From Panagrolaimus kolymaensis (lineage: Eukaryota > Nematoda > Chromadorea > Rhabditida > Panagrolaimidae), in contig JAJQJQ010000049.1 of assembly GCA_028622995.1 (NCBI GenBank), positions 1,178,001 through 1,242,000 on the forward strand: DNA of 64,000 bases, written 5' to 3'. This document shows positions 26,259 to 36,898 of the stretch, piece after piece (the stretch's first letter is position 1; each line of letters starts with the position of its first letter). The notes under the pieces were generated by a model, which was not told the DNA's origin, made no database searches, and saw nothing but the letters and a program-made list of their open reading frames with translations. A program made the position numbers and the translations under genes.

Positions 26259-26292
26259 TATACTAGGCGGGTGGCGCGCCTACGGCGCGCCG
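26259..26292 (+). repeat. TATACTAG plus GC hairpin, copy B
   Basis: TATACTAG at 26259-26266 is followed by a perfect 8-bp stem, GGCGCGCC (26273-26280), loop TAC, GGCGCGCC (26284-26291). It is one of the most GC-rich spots in the window and lies about 45 bp after the transporter stop codon. It shares leader and 3-nt-loop layout with copy A at 4664 while the stem differs. Confidence 0.55.
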
Positions 26293-26499
26293 AGTAAATG
26301 TTACTGTTTCGAAAATATAATGTTTTTTGATTATAGTTTATAATACGCAGTTCTTAGTAAAATAAGGTCATACATGCTACTATATCTGTGAAATCTTTGT
26401 GCATTTTACTTTTCAAAAGTCCTTAAAACTTAATCAAAAATATCCTTAAGATTTTCAATAGCATTTTTATCAATTTTGGATTATTTCATGACATTTTCT

Positions 26500-27055
26500 C
26501 GATTTTGGTCCTCGGGATAATTCATTCTACGTGTTTCAAAAAAAAGCTTGCCATCAGAGTTTTTTCTTATCTTTTCTTTGAAATCCTCAATCCATCCTTT
26601 CTAATAAGACCTTTAAATGTTTAAAGCGCTTCAAAATCAACAACCATCGTCATTGCTAACATTCCTTGCAATGCAAAGTCTATCTGCATTCGTTACATTC
26701 ATGTTTATGCAAATTTTATTGCACAAACTCAAGCCATTTTATGCAAATTTGTTATTTCGTTTATTTTGTTTTTTTGGTCATTGAAATCTTCGAATGATAT
26801 TGGGTCCTTGGATCCTCGAAATTAGGTCCTTGGATCCCTCCCTTGACTCTACTAATATTATTTCATTGGATCCTTTCTCTGAAATTAGGTCTCTACAATT
26901 CGGATCATGTGCCCTATCTCGATCCCATGCTTTCTCTGAATCCTATCATCTTTTTTTTAGTTAACCGATCCTTCACTTGATTTTGGTCCTTGGATCCTTC
27001 CCCAGCTATTATCTCTACGGATCCTTGCCTTGATATTAGATCCCTAATGTTTCAT
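26500..27055 (+). repeat. Degenerate tract of TTGGATCC-type units
   Basis: Imperfect copies of a roughly 18-nt unit close to ATTAGGTCCTTGGATCC recur at about 26.80, 26.82, 26.87, 26.98 and 27.01 kb, with weaker ones near 26.51 and 26.89 kb. The composition differs from the surrounding poly-A/T DNA. It may be a decayed satellite or part of a mobile element. No coding frame is seen. Confidence 0.5.
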
Positions 27056-27148
27056 CAAAAGAAAACAGCCACTCATCACCATTTCATTTCCATGAAATGA
27101 GAATGAAAAATCCTATTTTGCGCTTTCATTCATGTTTATGCAAATTTT
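26696..27148 (+). repeat. 22-bp direct repeat flanking the GGATCC tract
   Basis: The same 22 bases, beginning CATTCATGTTTATGC and ending AATTTT, occur at 26696-26717 and 27127-27148, 431 bp apart start to start. They bracket most of the GGATCC-unit tract and could mark the limits of a small element or an internal duplication. Confidence 0.5.
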
Positions 27149-27749
27149 TAGAAATGTCTCCTTCCTTTAGTTTTCATTCTTTTGTAACTTTCCCATGAAT
27201 AGTTTCCGAGCGCGGAATCACAACCTGTTTTAGAAGAAGGGAAATTTTTAAATAAGTTTATTTATTAGTTTTTTTATTAATTTTTTGTTTAAACTTTTGA
27301 GAATTAATAAAAATAATAAAATTTTTTTATTTGATATGTAAAATTAAAATAAAATATAAATATAATGGCTACTAAACTCCTGAAAAATAAAATAAAAATT
27401 AATTTCTAAAAAGTTATTTCTTTTTGTCGTTAAAATTCTTTGAATTTTGTAAATCGATTTTGGCTTCATTATTCCTTTTCTTGAGTGAATTAAATATGGC
27501 ACAATTAATGGCATTATCCTGATTCAATAACCCGCATCTATAATTATATTCTCAGATTTACTTTGGCAGCAAACATTGAATAAATTTCTTCTAAATTAAA
27601 TAAGCTTTTGAATTTTCAATTTTGAAAGGTAAAATTTTAGAAAACGAGTTTCAAAGAGTTACTTTTAAAACTTACTTTTTTGTTTGTATTTCATCCAAAA
27701 AAACCATGAAAATAGAAAGCATGTCTTTTTTGTCCAAATTTTTTTTGTT

Positions 27750-29626
27750 TCAAATAAATCTCAAAATAATAAAACCAATAACCCAAATAATAAAATAATA
27801 AAATTTTGAGGTTTTCATAATACCCGAATTTAATGAATTTGCTTCAGATAAAGTAATTGTAGAAATTTTTGTTGTAACTGAAGAAATCATGGACGATGAC
27901 GTCGGCGGAATCGGCTTCCATGAGGCTGTGGATGTTCGCCTAACCGAAGTCCTTTCATTTTCTTTTTCATCGCCATCAAAAAATATTTCTTTCGTCGCTG
28001 CCAGCCTTCTCTCTGAATTATTTTTAGTTTTTTGAAGATTTTGTTTATGTTTTTTGGGATCATCATCCAAATCTATCCAATAATCATCAAATCCATCGTT
28101 TTCGGCTTTTTCTTCTTCACCATCAAAAATTTCTTCATCGTCATCATCGTCTTCGTCCAATTTAGGTAAAGTTGTTGCGGAAGAAAATTTTAGCGATGGA
28201 ATTTTTGTTTGTTGTTTTTGCTGCTGTTGTTGTTTATCTCGATCTCTACCAAAATATTTATAATCATCCGTTTGTTGAAAATAACTATAATCTTCGCTTG
28301 TTGAAGAGGAGGAATCTTCAGAAAGTTGATAAAGGGAAGAAAGGGTTGAACTTAAAAAAGCTGGCGGCGATTGTGATTTCGATTGAACCAAATCACCCAT
28401 TTTTCCCGCTGAATCAGCTGAGGATTGTTGAGAATTTAAAGGAGGTGGAGCTATAGTGGTTATAATTCCCATAGGCAATGTAGTTGCCATGGATTCTTGA
28501 CATTCAGGTGGAAGCTTTAAATGTTGAGAAGAAAGTTGCAATAAGAAATTAAACGATTGTTGAATGGAATTATTTATTTTTAACCAAAGCTGAAAATGAA
28601 AGAATTTATTATTGATTTTTTTTAGATTGCAAATTTTGGTCAAATAAAAATAAAAAAAATTAAAAGTCTTCAAAACTAAATTTCAAAAATATTTTAGGTT
28701 TTAAACATTTTCCTTTCATGAAAAACTTTTTAGAAACCAATTGATTAAAAAGTTTTCTCAATTTTTCGATTCCATGACTCTCAAAATTTAAGAATGGTTT
28801 TTATTAACTTACATCACTTGCAGTGGTTGAACATTGAAATGGAACATTTATATAACATTCAGTATATTCTTGAAGTTTTTTACAAAATTCTTTTAATGAC
28901 ATTTTATCTTCCACTTTAATTAAAGGACATTTTTTCATTGTTTTATCTATGTGATGTCTTTCACACATAATAAATTCAGTGAACGCTAAAAACAAAAAAC
29001 TCTTTTGGTCTAAAATGGAAAAAATAAAAATTGTTGGAAAATAACTTGCCTGTTGGAGATTCTTTGGATGCATTACAAATAGTATTCCATTGTAAAACGG
29101 AAGCCATTCTCATTGATTTTGCATTTGATGCCGGACATCGCTGACTACATTGCTCAAAATTTGAAACGGCACTAAAAAAATAAATTTTGTCATACATATT
29201 TTTTCTAACAAAAATTAGTAATTTTTTTTTACAAAAAAAAGGCTTACAAACAAATCCATGAAATTTTTCTTGTCGCTACAGCCGTGGATCGACTTTTAAT
29301 TATGATTGAATGAAATGGAGCTAATAATTCGGTTTCAGTTTCACCTGAATGTCCAATTATTGAGACTATTGAATTTTTAAATGTATTTGTACAAGATTTT
29401 TGACATTTGGAATAACCGTAATTTAATTGAGCTTAAAAAAGAATTAATTTTAATTTCAGGAATTAACAACAAAAATTGGAAAGTTTAGAAGAACTCGATT
29501 TTTAATTTCCCAAAAACAAAATTTGATGGAAGAAATAATTTAAAGTTAAAAATAATAATAAAAAAACTAACCAAAAAATACTAAAATCCTGAGAAAATTT
29601 TTGAATATAAATAATAAATTTTTCAT
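27750..29626 (-). CDS. Secreted Cys-rich protein with acidic, GPI/TM-like C-terminus (CPG4-like?)
   Basis: Five exons in transcript order: 29572-29626, 29248-29431, 29050-29171, 28813-28985, 27750-28589. Phases agree and give 457 aa. A signal peptide (MKNLLFIFKNFLRILVFFA) is split by intron 1. About twelve cysteines follow in the first 200 residues, in the spacing KC..SC, WIC, QCSQRC, TIC, MC, KC, FC, EC, FQC, PEC, which recalls the nematode chondroitin proteoglycan 4-type domain; that assignment is from memory and tentative. Then come Ser/Gln-rich and strongly acidic stretches (a DEDDDDDEE run), SxR/S-rich segments and a hydrophobic end (YYFIIWVIGFIIL), consistent with a GPI signal or C-terminal anchor. 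Intron 3 uses a GC donor (CAG/GCAAGT). It is likely an extracellular or surface-anchored proteoglycan-type protein. Confidence 0.7.
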
Positions 29627-32600
29627 CTTTGAAATAAATTCGACGATGACTGGCAAAGATATTTATAAAAAATAGAGAATAAAATAATTTTCATTACACC
29701 TAAAAAAATTTATCTCCATAAACTCCAATTTAAAGGTGCAACAAAATTTTGACTAAAAAATGAAACAAAAAAATTACGAGGCTGAAATCCATCCATGAAA
29801 ATGACGGATTTTTTAGTTAAAAAAAGCTGACGATGTTTGATGAATGAATGAAAAAGTTTTTTTTTATTTTACAAATTTTTTTTTACAAACAACAAAAAAA
29901 AGAGGCGACTAATTGGATGCTTTTTTATTTCTATTTTATTTTTTTCGTATCCTTTATAAAATCCCAGAAGAAGAAGAAAAAAAGCAGCGGCTATAAAAAA
30001 CACAGATTTTTTTGAATGTGTGTGTTTTTATTTTTTTAATTTTTCTTCTTACATTCAAGCTTTCGGGAATAGAGAAAAGAGGGATTTTTTTATAATTTAT
30101 TTCGGCTTTGTTAAACAATAAAAAAAATAAATAGAAATCTTTTTTTTCTTCTTCTTTGGTTTTCGTTAGTTGGTTGTTGCATTGCAACAAACACTTCACA
30201 CGCAAGCCTAAAAGAAAAAAACCATAGTGGAGGTCCAGAAAAACATGATGTGATGTGTTAGATTTTTTAGTTATAGTCTTTTTTTAGATTTATTTTTATT
30301 TTATTTTTTGCCAAAGAAAGAAAAAAGAGACAACAAAAAAAAAGATGAGAACAATAGACCAAAATTTTAAGATGCTGCAAGCGGGAAATAGTGGATTAAT
30401 TGTGGGAGGTTGGGGATGGAAGAAAAAGATTATATGGAAGTTTGGTGGTCATTTGGCTTTTTTAAATCGAGAATATGAGTTTTAAAACATAATTTCAGAA
30501 AGAAATTAAAAATTGGGTATTTGGTATCAAATCTAGTCGATATAATATTTGATTACTTAAAACAAAACAAAAAGATAAAATTTAAAAGCAGTCCAGAATT
30601 TTGAAGGGCAGCAATAAATATATTTGAGTTTAAAAAAGTCCAACGTTCTTGGATCAAGCGATTGAAAAAACAAAGAAATTAAGCGTCGAAAGGCAAAAAT
30701 AAAAAAGTTTTTAATCGAAATTTTAAGAATGTCCTCTTTCGTATTACTGTAACTCTGCAAATCATAAAAAAGGGCAAAAAAGGCTATAAAAAAAAAGACT
30801 GAATAAAACTGGGTTTCATCAAAATTTAATTAATTAAGTCTTAAATAATAATAAAAAAATAAGGGTAAAATAAAATGAGTTAACAAAAAATAAATAAATA
30901 TAAAATATGAGATAATTAATACCGCCTGCGGCCTCTCTTTTTCTCCTTCGAATGGTAATTTCTCAAAAATTCTCCTTCTGGAATATCAAAAAAAAAATAT
31001 TATTATGAATTATGATTAATAAGATTTACTCATAATCACATACACACACTCCAATCAAAAAAAACACATGTGTATGTAAAAAAAAGAAGCTAGATTTATG
31101 AATGGATTTTAATTAAGGCTCATTTCTTTAAAAATCAAATTTAGTTTTATAAAAAAAAAAACATGGGAATCAAATAAGGGAGAAATAAAAAAAGGTAAGT
31201 ATAAATATTAGTAACGCCTAGGGTTGTCGAACGAGAAATTCCCGGGAAATTTCCCCATATTTCGATTTCCCGGGAAATTCGACAACCCTAGTAACGCCAC
31301 AGAAAAGAAAGAAAAAATACACCGGAAGCAAATTTTTAAAAAAATTCTGGGAAAGAAAAACTAATATTCTCACACGTTCGTTTATTATTTGTTTGAAGTT
31401 CGAAAACTTTTTTTATGTCAACAAAGAAAGAAATTTGTAAGTATTTTTTCTACGTGTTTTTTTCAAACAAAATTAATAAAAAATTCTCAAAAGAAAAACG
31501 TTTTTTTCTTATTTTTTTATTGAATAAAAGGTCGTCGTCTGCTTCTTGAGTTATTGTAGTTAGTTATTGTTGTCGTTCCGAAATAAATAATAATAAATAA
31601 AGGCACCGTCGGCACGAAATGTAGCGGGAATGAAAAAAAAACCATAAGGGTTTGTTTTTTAAGAAAAAAAAACCTTTCCAAAAATATTTAACTTTTTCAT
31701 ACTCGTTTAAAAGTTGAAAAGTAAATTATCAGAATACCCGCTTCAATTTTTTTAGAAATGTGAAGTTAAAGAACTCTCGATTTTGCTGGAACAAAGGGAT
31801 TCTAAAACGGAATACAAAAAAAGCATAAATAATCCAAATAAAAAAGAAAAAAATATATTGCAAAAATGATAATGATTTTTTATCGAACATTGGCATTCTC
31901 ATTTCACATATTTTTGTCGTTGAATATGTATTTTTGTTAAACCTATGAATATAGATTTGAAGCCGAAAAAAAGTCGCCCATCACAAGTACCATCAATGTT
32001 TTTTCAAAAAAAAAATCTATTGTTAAAAGATGCATCTTGACTTTGAAACAACAATAATAATAAAAAAGAAGATTCATTGAAGCAGAAATTGATTCCACCA
32101 AAAAAAAATATAAAGACATAACAAAATCTCTTCGCCATCTTTGCTGTTATTGTTTCGCCCACAATTCTATTTGCAAATCATGAAACAGCAAAAAATAATA
32201 CCAACAATGAACAATAAAAGGTAGTCAAGTCAGTCAGTCACTTCTTCCTCCATTATTATAAAGCTGTCAAAAAATATTATATTATTTAACTTCCTTCACA
32301 ACAACAAAAAAAGGCAAAAAAATATTGAATTTGAATTAAAAATAAAAATCTTTCAAATTTAAAAATGCTTTAAAAAAAGGAAGAAATTCCCAATTCTTTT
32401 TCTTTTGTTATGAAAAAAAGAAGGTGGCTTAGTTGCTGTTGTCGTCGGTGTCCAGAAGAAGAAAAAAATTATGAACAATCATAACAACAAAAAAATGTCA
32501 TCGAAAACTAAATAAAATAAAAAGTGGTTATTGAGAAAGCCATAGGTGGTCGTCTTTCAGAGGCATTTTGAAGTTTATTGAATAAAATTATTATAAATAA

Positions 32601-33014
32601 ATCAATTCACAACCAAGGTGAAAGGCCTTTCCGAAGCTGCTCTAAAAAAATTCATTTTTAAAAGGAAAAACCCTATTGCAGTTTATCCAATGATTTAACA
32701 GACATAATAATACTGTAAATTAAGTTATTTTATGGAATATACTAACATCCAATATGTATTTCATCATTTTTAGTTAGAAATAATGAAAATAAAAAATTAC
32801 TGTAAAAAACTTTCGAACATTGCAAAAAAATCGGGGATTCAAAAGCTTTTTAAAGCCCTTGAAACTCTTAAAACGAAAAGAAATGCAAGCGGTGAATTTA
32901 AAAATAAAACACAAAAATGGCGCAAAAAATATCTTTGCAATTTCATCAACTTTTTTTTTGAAGTTCGAACTTTGAAACTTTCAATAAATATTTTCATCGA
33001 ATTTTTCTTTGAAA
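29627..33014. other. Gene-poor AT-rich region
   Basis: No exon chains are seen. The only defined insertion is the MITE at 31219-31290. A small GC inverted repeat (CCGC/GCGG with a 2-nt loop) lies near 30925. Telomere- or satellite-like arrays are absent. Confidence 0.55.
31211..31298. mobile_element. hAT-type MITE, 72 bp, with 8-bp target site duplication
   Basis: The element at 31219-31290 begins TAGGGTTGTCGAA and ends with the exact inverse TTCGACAACCCTA. It is almost wholly palindromic, with TTCCCGGGAAAT on both sides of a short centre. It is flanked by identical GTAACGCC at 31211-31218 and 31291-31298. An 8-bp duplication and termini starting TAGGG fit hAT-superfamily non-autonomous elements. 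It has no coding capacity. The intact duplication means recent insertion. Confidence 0.88.
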
Positions 33015-34150
33015 ATGTCAACTCCATGGTAAGCATCCTTTTTTCCCTTTTTAGTATGATCTAAAACTATATTGTAATGTTTTAGGATTGAAAAATATCG
33101 ACCAAAAACTTTGAGTGATGTCGTAGGAAATAATGATACCATTGAAAGGTTGAAAGAATTTGCTCAATTGGGATATATTCCAAGTTTGATTATTTCGGTA
33201 AGTCCTTCATTTCAATAAACATTTAACTAATTAAAGCTTTTAGGGTCCACCTGGATGTGGCAAAACTACGAGCATTTGGGCTCTTGCTCGTGATATGCTT
33301 GGTCATTATGCAAAGGATGCTGTATTAGAATTGAATGCTTCAGATGATCGTGGTATTGATACTGTTCGAAATCGGATCAAAGGATTTGCTCAAAAGAAGG
33401 TTACATTACCTGATGGAAAACATAAGATTATCATTCTTGATGAAGCTGATAGTATGACGGATGGTGCTCAACAAGCTCTACGACGAATCATGGAAATTTA
33501 TTCAAGTACAACGCGTTTTGCATTTGCTTGTAATCAAAGTGATAAAATCATTGGTAGCTCTTTACTTACATTTTCAAACTTTTTGTAACTAATATCTGCT
33601 TTTAGAACCTCTTCAATCTCGATGTGCTCTTGTTAAATACAGCAAACTAAGTGATGTCGAAATGGCCAAACGAGTGGTTGAAATATGTAAAGAAGAAAAC
33701 TTGAATACTACTGAAGATGGAATCGAAGCCATACTTTTCACAGCTCAAGGAGATATGCGTCAAGCTTTGAACAATCTTCAATGTACTGCATCTGGTTATG
33801 GTCTTGTCAATGCTGAAAATGTTTACAAAGTTTGTGACGAACCTCATCCTGATTTAATGAAAGAACTTTATGAAAATTGTGCTCAAGGTGAATTCAAAGA
33901 AGCTTTTGCTGGATTGGACAAGCTGTACAAAATGGGATATTCAACGGATGATATCCTTACAACCATGAGTCGCGTGGTGAAGTTTATTGATGTTCCAGAA
34001 GCTTTAAAGCTAGAATTTATCAAAGAAGTTGCAAAAACTCATACTTTGGCTGTTCAAGGAATGAATGGACGGGTACAACTTGCTGGTCTTGCTGCAAGAT
34101 TGAGTATGAAACAAAAAGAATTGGCAGAAATGAATGAAGCTGATTTTTAA
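33015..34150 (+). CDS. rfc-2: Replication factor C subunit 2 (clamp-loader ATPase)
   Basis: Four exons: 33015-33028 (only 14 nt: MSTP plus part of Trp), 33086-33197, 33244-33553, 33606-34150, giving 326 aa. It starts [14 protein letters not shown]. Walker A is GPPGCGKTT (43-51), Walker B IILDEAD (105-111), and the clamp-loader SRC motif is at 150-152. '[10 protein letters not shown]', '[16 protein letters not shown]' and '[10 protein letters not shown]'-type segments match RFC2 (human 40-kDa subunit; yeast Rfc4) rather than the other small subunits. RFC opens the PCNA ring and loads it on primed DNA. The length is close to the usual 350. The collar domain is complete. Confidence 0.95.
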
Positions 34151-34595
34151 CTTGTTTTTTGTTTTGTATTTTGTTTATTTTATATAAATTTGATCTCATG
34201 TTTATTTTCTTTTCGTTGTTTTTAAGGGTTTTTAACCCATAGATTTATCTTCCTGAACTTTATTTTTACCATTGATTGACGCGACTTTTTGGAAACCTAA
34301 TAACTTTTTTGATATTATGCCCATAAACCACAGAAGATATTATGGAGATTTTATTCACTTCAAATCCTTTTTTCGAATACCTTCTAATGCTTGTCGTAAA
34401 GTATCTTTTTTAATAAACTTTAACCAATCATGCATTCATCCATGCTTCTCTTTTCCAACCCATGTTTATCAAGAGTATTAAAGCCATATAAAATTTGCTT
34501 GTACCGTGATCCTTCGAAAGGATGTTTCTTATTTACATATTTTTATGCATGAGAGGATTCAGCTTGACTAATAATGATTTTTATTTAAACTTCAG
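34151..34595. other. Intergenic between rfc-2 and the nucleoporin gene
   Basis: No gene is seen. It ends in TTTAAACTTCAG directly before the nucleoporin ATG, a trans-splice or 5'UTR-intron acceptor. The 445-bp spacing in the same orientation is compatible with, but does not prove, co-transcription. Confidence 0.5.
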
Positions 34596-36377
34596 ATGTC
34601 ATTATTTGGTGCACCACCTTCGAGTAATGCTAATGCAACTGCAGCCCCATTCACATTTGGTGCTAAGTCAGCAGCATCAACTACAACTCCTAATTTCTCA
34701 TCTGGACCATCTACTGGTTTATTTGGTACTCCCGTAGCTGCTACTACTGCTCCTAGCTTGACCTTTGGAATTGGCAACCCTGTAGCTGCTACCACTGCTC
34801 CGGGATTAACTCTTGGTGGTACATCATCAACAACCACTTCCTATGTTCCTGGGTTAAATCTTGGTGGTACACCAATTTCATCCGCCACTACCACTTCTGG
34901 TTTAAATTTTGGTGCAGGACCTCCAACGTCCACTGTCCCTAGTTTTGCAGCTGGGACTTCATCAGCAAGTACTACTGCTCCTGGTTTAACTTTAGGAGGT
35001 GGAGGAACTTCCGCAATAGCTTCCTCTGCATCTCATGGATCATTGTAGGTTTAAACAACGAAAAAGGCTTCCCTAGTTTTTGCAAAAACGTTATCTATTT
35101 ATTCCCAACTTTCTTTATCAAGATTTTATGTAACTCATCGTCTAATATCATGCTCATTTTTCAGACAAAACATGGACTTCACTGATTTCAACAAGATTCT
35201 CAATACTTTAACGGATGAATATGAAGATTTGAATCGTCACTTCAATGAAGATGTTGCATTCTTGAATGATTTTGATAAAGTTTTACGTGATAATCATGGA
35301 AAAGTAAGTTTATTTATTCATTATTATTTACGTTTCATAAAAAGGTTCATCACGATAAAAATATTGTCTCCAATTTGTTCCTGTTTGCATTCCAACTTCT
35401 CGAGCTTTTGTATCACATCTTGGTGGTCGAATCATTGCATCATGGATTACCATAGTTCGATAAACTTGTCGATTAATTGTGCACTAAAAAACAAGGGATT
35501 ATTCCATAAAAACTTTTATAACAAAAAACTTACGTATTCAATAGCCGTGCTTAAGATAACTAATAATAATCCAATTCCAATCAGAGATATTCCAACATAA
35601 AATAGCGATTTCTGAAAAATAAAAGGTTTAAATGTTTGATGTTTTAAAAAAAAGTTACCTCGACATCAGTAATTTCAAATGGTGGTAAAATTGCTGCAAT
35701 TGTATCGTTCGTTTTCATTGTCGTCGTCGATGAATGAATGAATGCTTTAACAAAAATTTCTTTCCGGCCAAAACCATTCGCTTCTTTGATAAATCACTAA
35801 TTTGCATGTTTATTTTTTAGATTTCTGCTGCAAATGAAGAATTAACTGAAATTGAAGGTGAAACAGGTCGATGTGCAACTGAAGCTGAATGTATTGCAGC
35901 TCAACTTAAAGATATTGATAATCTTGTTTCAACTCTTGAAAAGCAACTTGGAATCAATGATTTGGATGATGCTTTGGGTGATGTTAGCAAGAATAGTGAT
36001 GTTAAACGTCAACATATGTTAGTTTCTTACTTCTGCTTTATGTCCAATTAATGACCTGCAAGTTTTAACATACATGAATATGCTTACTCTATCGCCTTGC
36101 TTTAGCTTCTCTTATACCTTACTAATCTCTCTTCGTTTTCAGCATGCAGTTATTCTTATCAACTGATGCACAAATGCAACATTTAGAAGATGATGTTGAA
36201 GGTTTATCTCAACAAGTTGAAGCTATTGCTAAAATTACTGGTCCTGATCATAGTTCAGCTGAATCATTCGAAGATGTTCGCCAAATTCTTGCAAATCAAA
36301 TGGATCAACTTATTTATGTTGATAAACAAAGTGAAGATCTCAACAAAAAGTTGAATGATATCAAAGTCAAATTATAA
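34596..36377 (+). CDS. Nup62/Nsp1-type nucleoporin
   Basis: Four exons: 34596-35044, 35165-35303, 35821-36017, 36143-36377, giving 339 aa. Residues 1-148 are a Ser/Thr/Ala/Gly-rich FG domain (MSLFG, FTFG, GLFG, LTFG, LNFG and imperfect copies of a TTAPGLTLGG unit). Residues about 152-339 form a coiled coil starting FTDFNKILNTL and containing DLNRHFNEDVAFLNDFDKVL, which corresponds to the 'ELDRHFxEQVxxVNxWD' core of Nup62. Nup62 forms the central-channel complex of the nuclear pore with Nup54 and Nup58 and binds transport receptors through FG repeats. It is shorter than vertebrate Nup62 (about 520 aa), mainly in the FG part. The second intron (35304-35820) houses a complete antisense gene. The ATG follows directly on an acceptor TTCAG. 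Confidence 0.85.
35328..35718 (-). CDS. Small single-pass membrane protein nested antisense in the Nup62 intron
   Basis: Three exons on the minus strand: 35659-35718, 35534-35611, 35328-35483. Each has clean GT-AG borders and phase 0 junctions, giving 97 aa. The N-terminus MKTNDTIAAILPPFEITDVE is hydrophilic. Exon 2 is essentially one membrane helix (FYVGISLIGIGLLLVILSTA), and exon 3 is a basic soluble tail (CTINRQVYRTMVIHD ... NWRQYFYRDEPFYET). All three exons and both introns fit inside the 517-bp nucleoporin intron. No family is recognised. Matching exon phases and coding-like codon usage make chance unlikely. Confidence 0.75.
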
Positions 36378-36898
36378 ACCTCTTCTTTTTATTATGTGTT
36401 TCATCTTGTTTTCTTTTGTGTTTTTGTATCTTGTGAATTGAATATTTTTATTGTTTGTTACATTATAAAGTTCTTGTATCATCATTTGTGCTATTTTTGC
36501 TTTCTTCGTAACATTTTTGCAATGCTTCTCTAAGTCTGCCAAGAAGATATGAGAATCTCACACTTCTCTGAATATGGTTTGCAGCCACTGCCCTTATAAA
36601 GAAGCAGACACGATGCAGATACTGCTTTTTGCAGACTTCGAAGCCTGGAATGAGTCAACTTTTTGGATTTCTCTCATCCTTGAAGAGATGGTCGGAGAAG
36701 AAAACTCAAAATTCTGCTAACAATGTCGTTGTATCATTGGGGTTTAAACAAAATTGATTACAAACTAATTTCCACCAAATAAGCGCAAAAACAAAAAGAT
36801 CAAAAGTATGAAGTTTATTAACTCTGATAATCAACACAAAATATACTCAAAACATACACAGTATAAATAATAAATTTTAAAAAGTGAACAGCGATTAA
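36378..36898. other. Intergenic with a non-coding GC-richer stretch
   Basis: 36.5-36.75 kb is less AT-biased than its flanks but gives no family-like translation on either strand and no snRNA, tRNA or snoRNA boxes that I can identify. Confidence 0.4.

Noticed and set aside
36490..36740. GC-richer non-coding stretch as a possible small RNA gene
   Set aside because: No tRNA B box, snRNA consensus, or C/D-box pair could be found.
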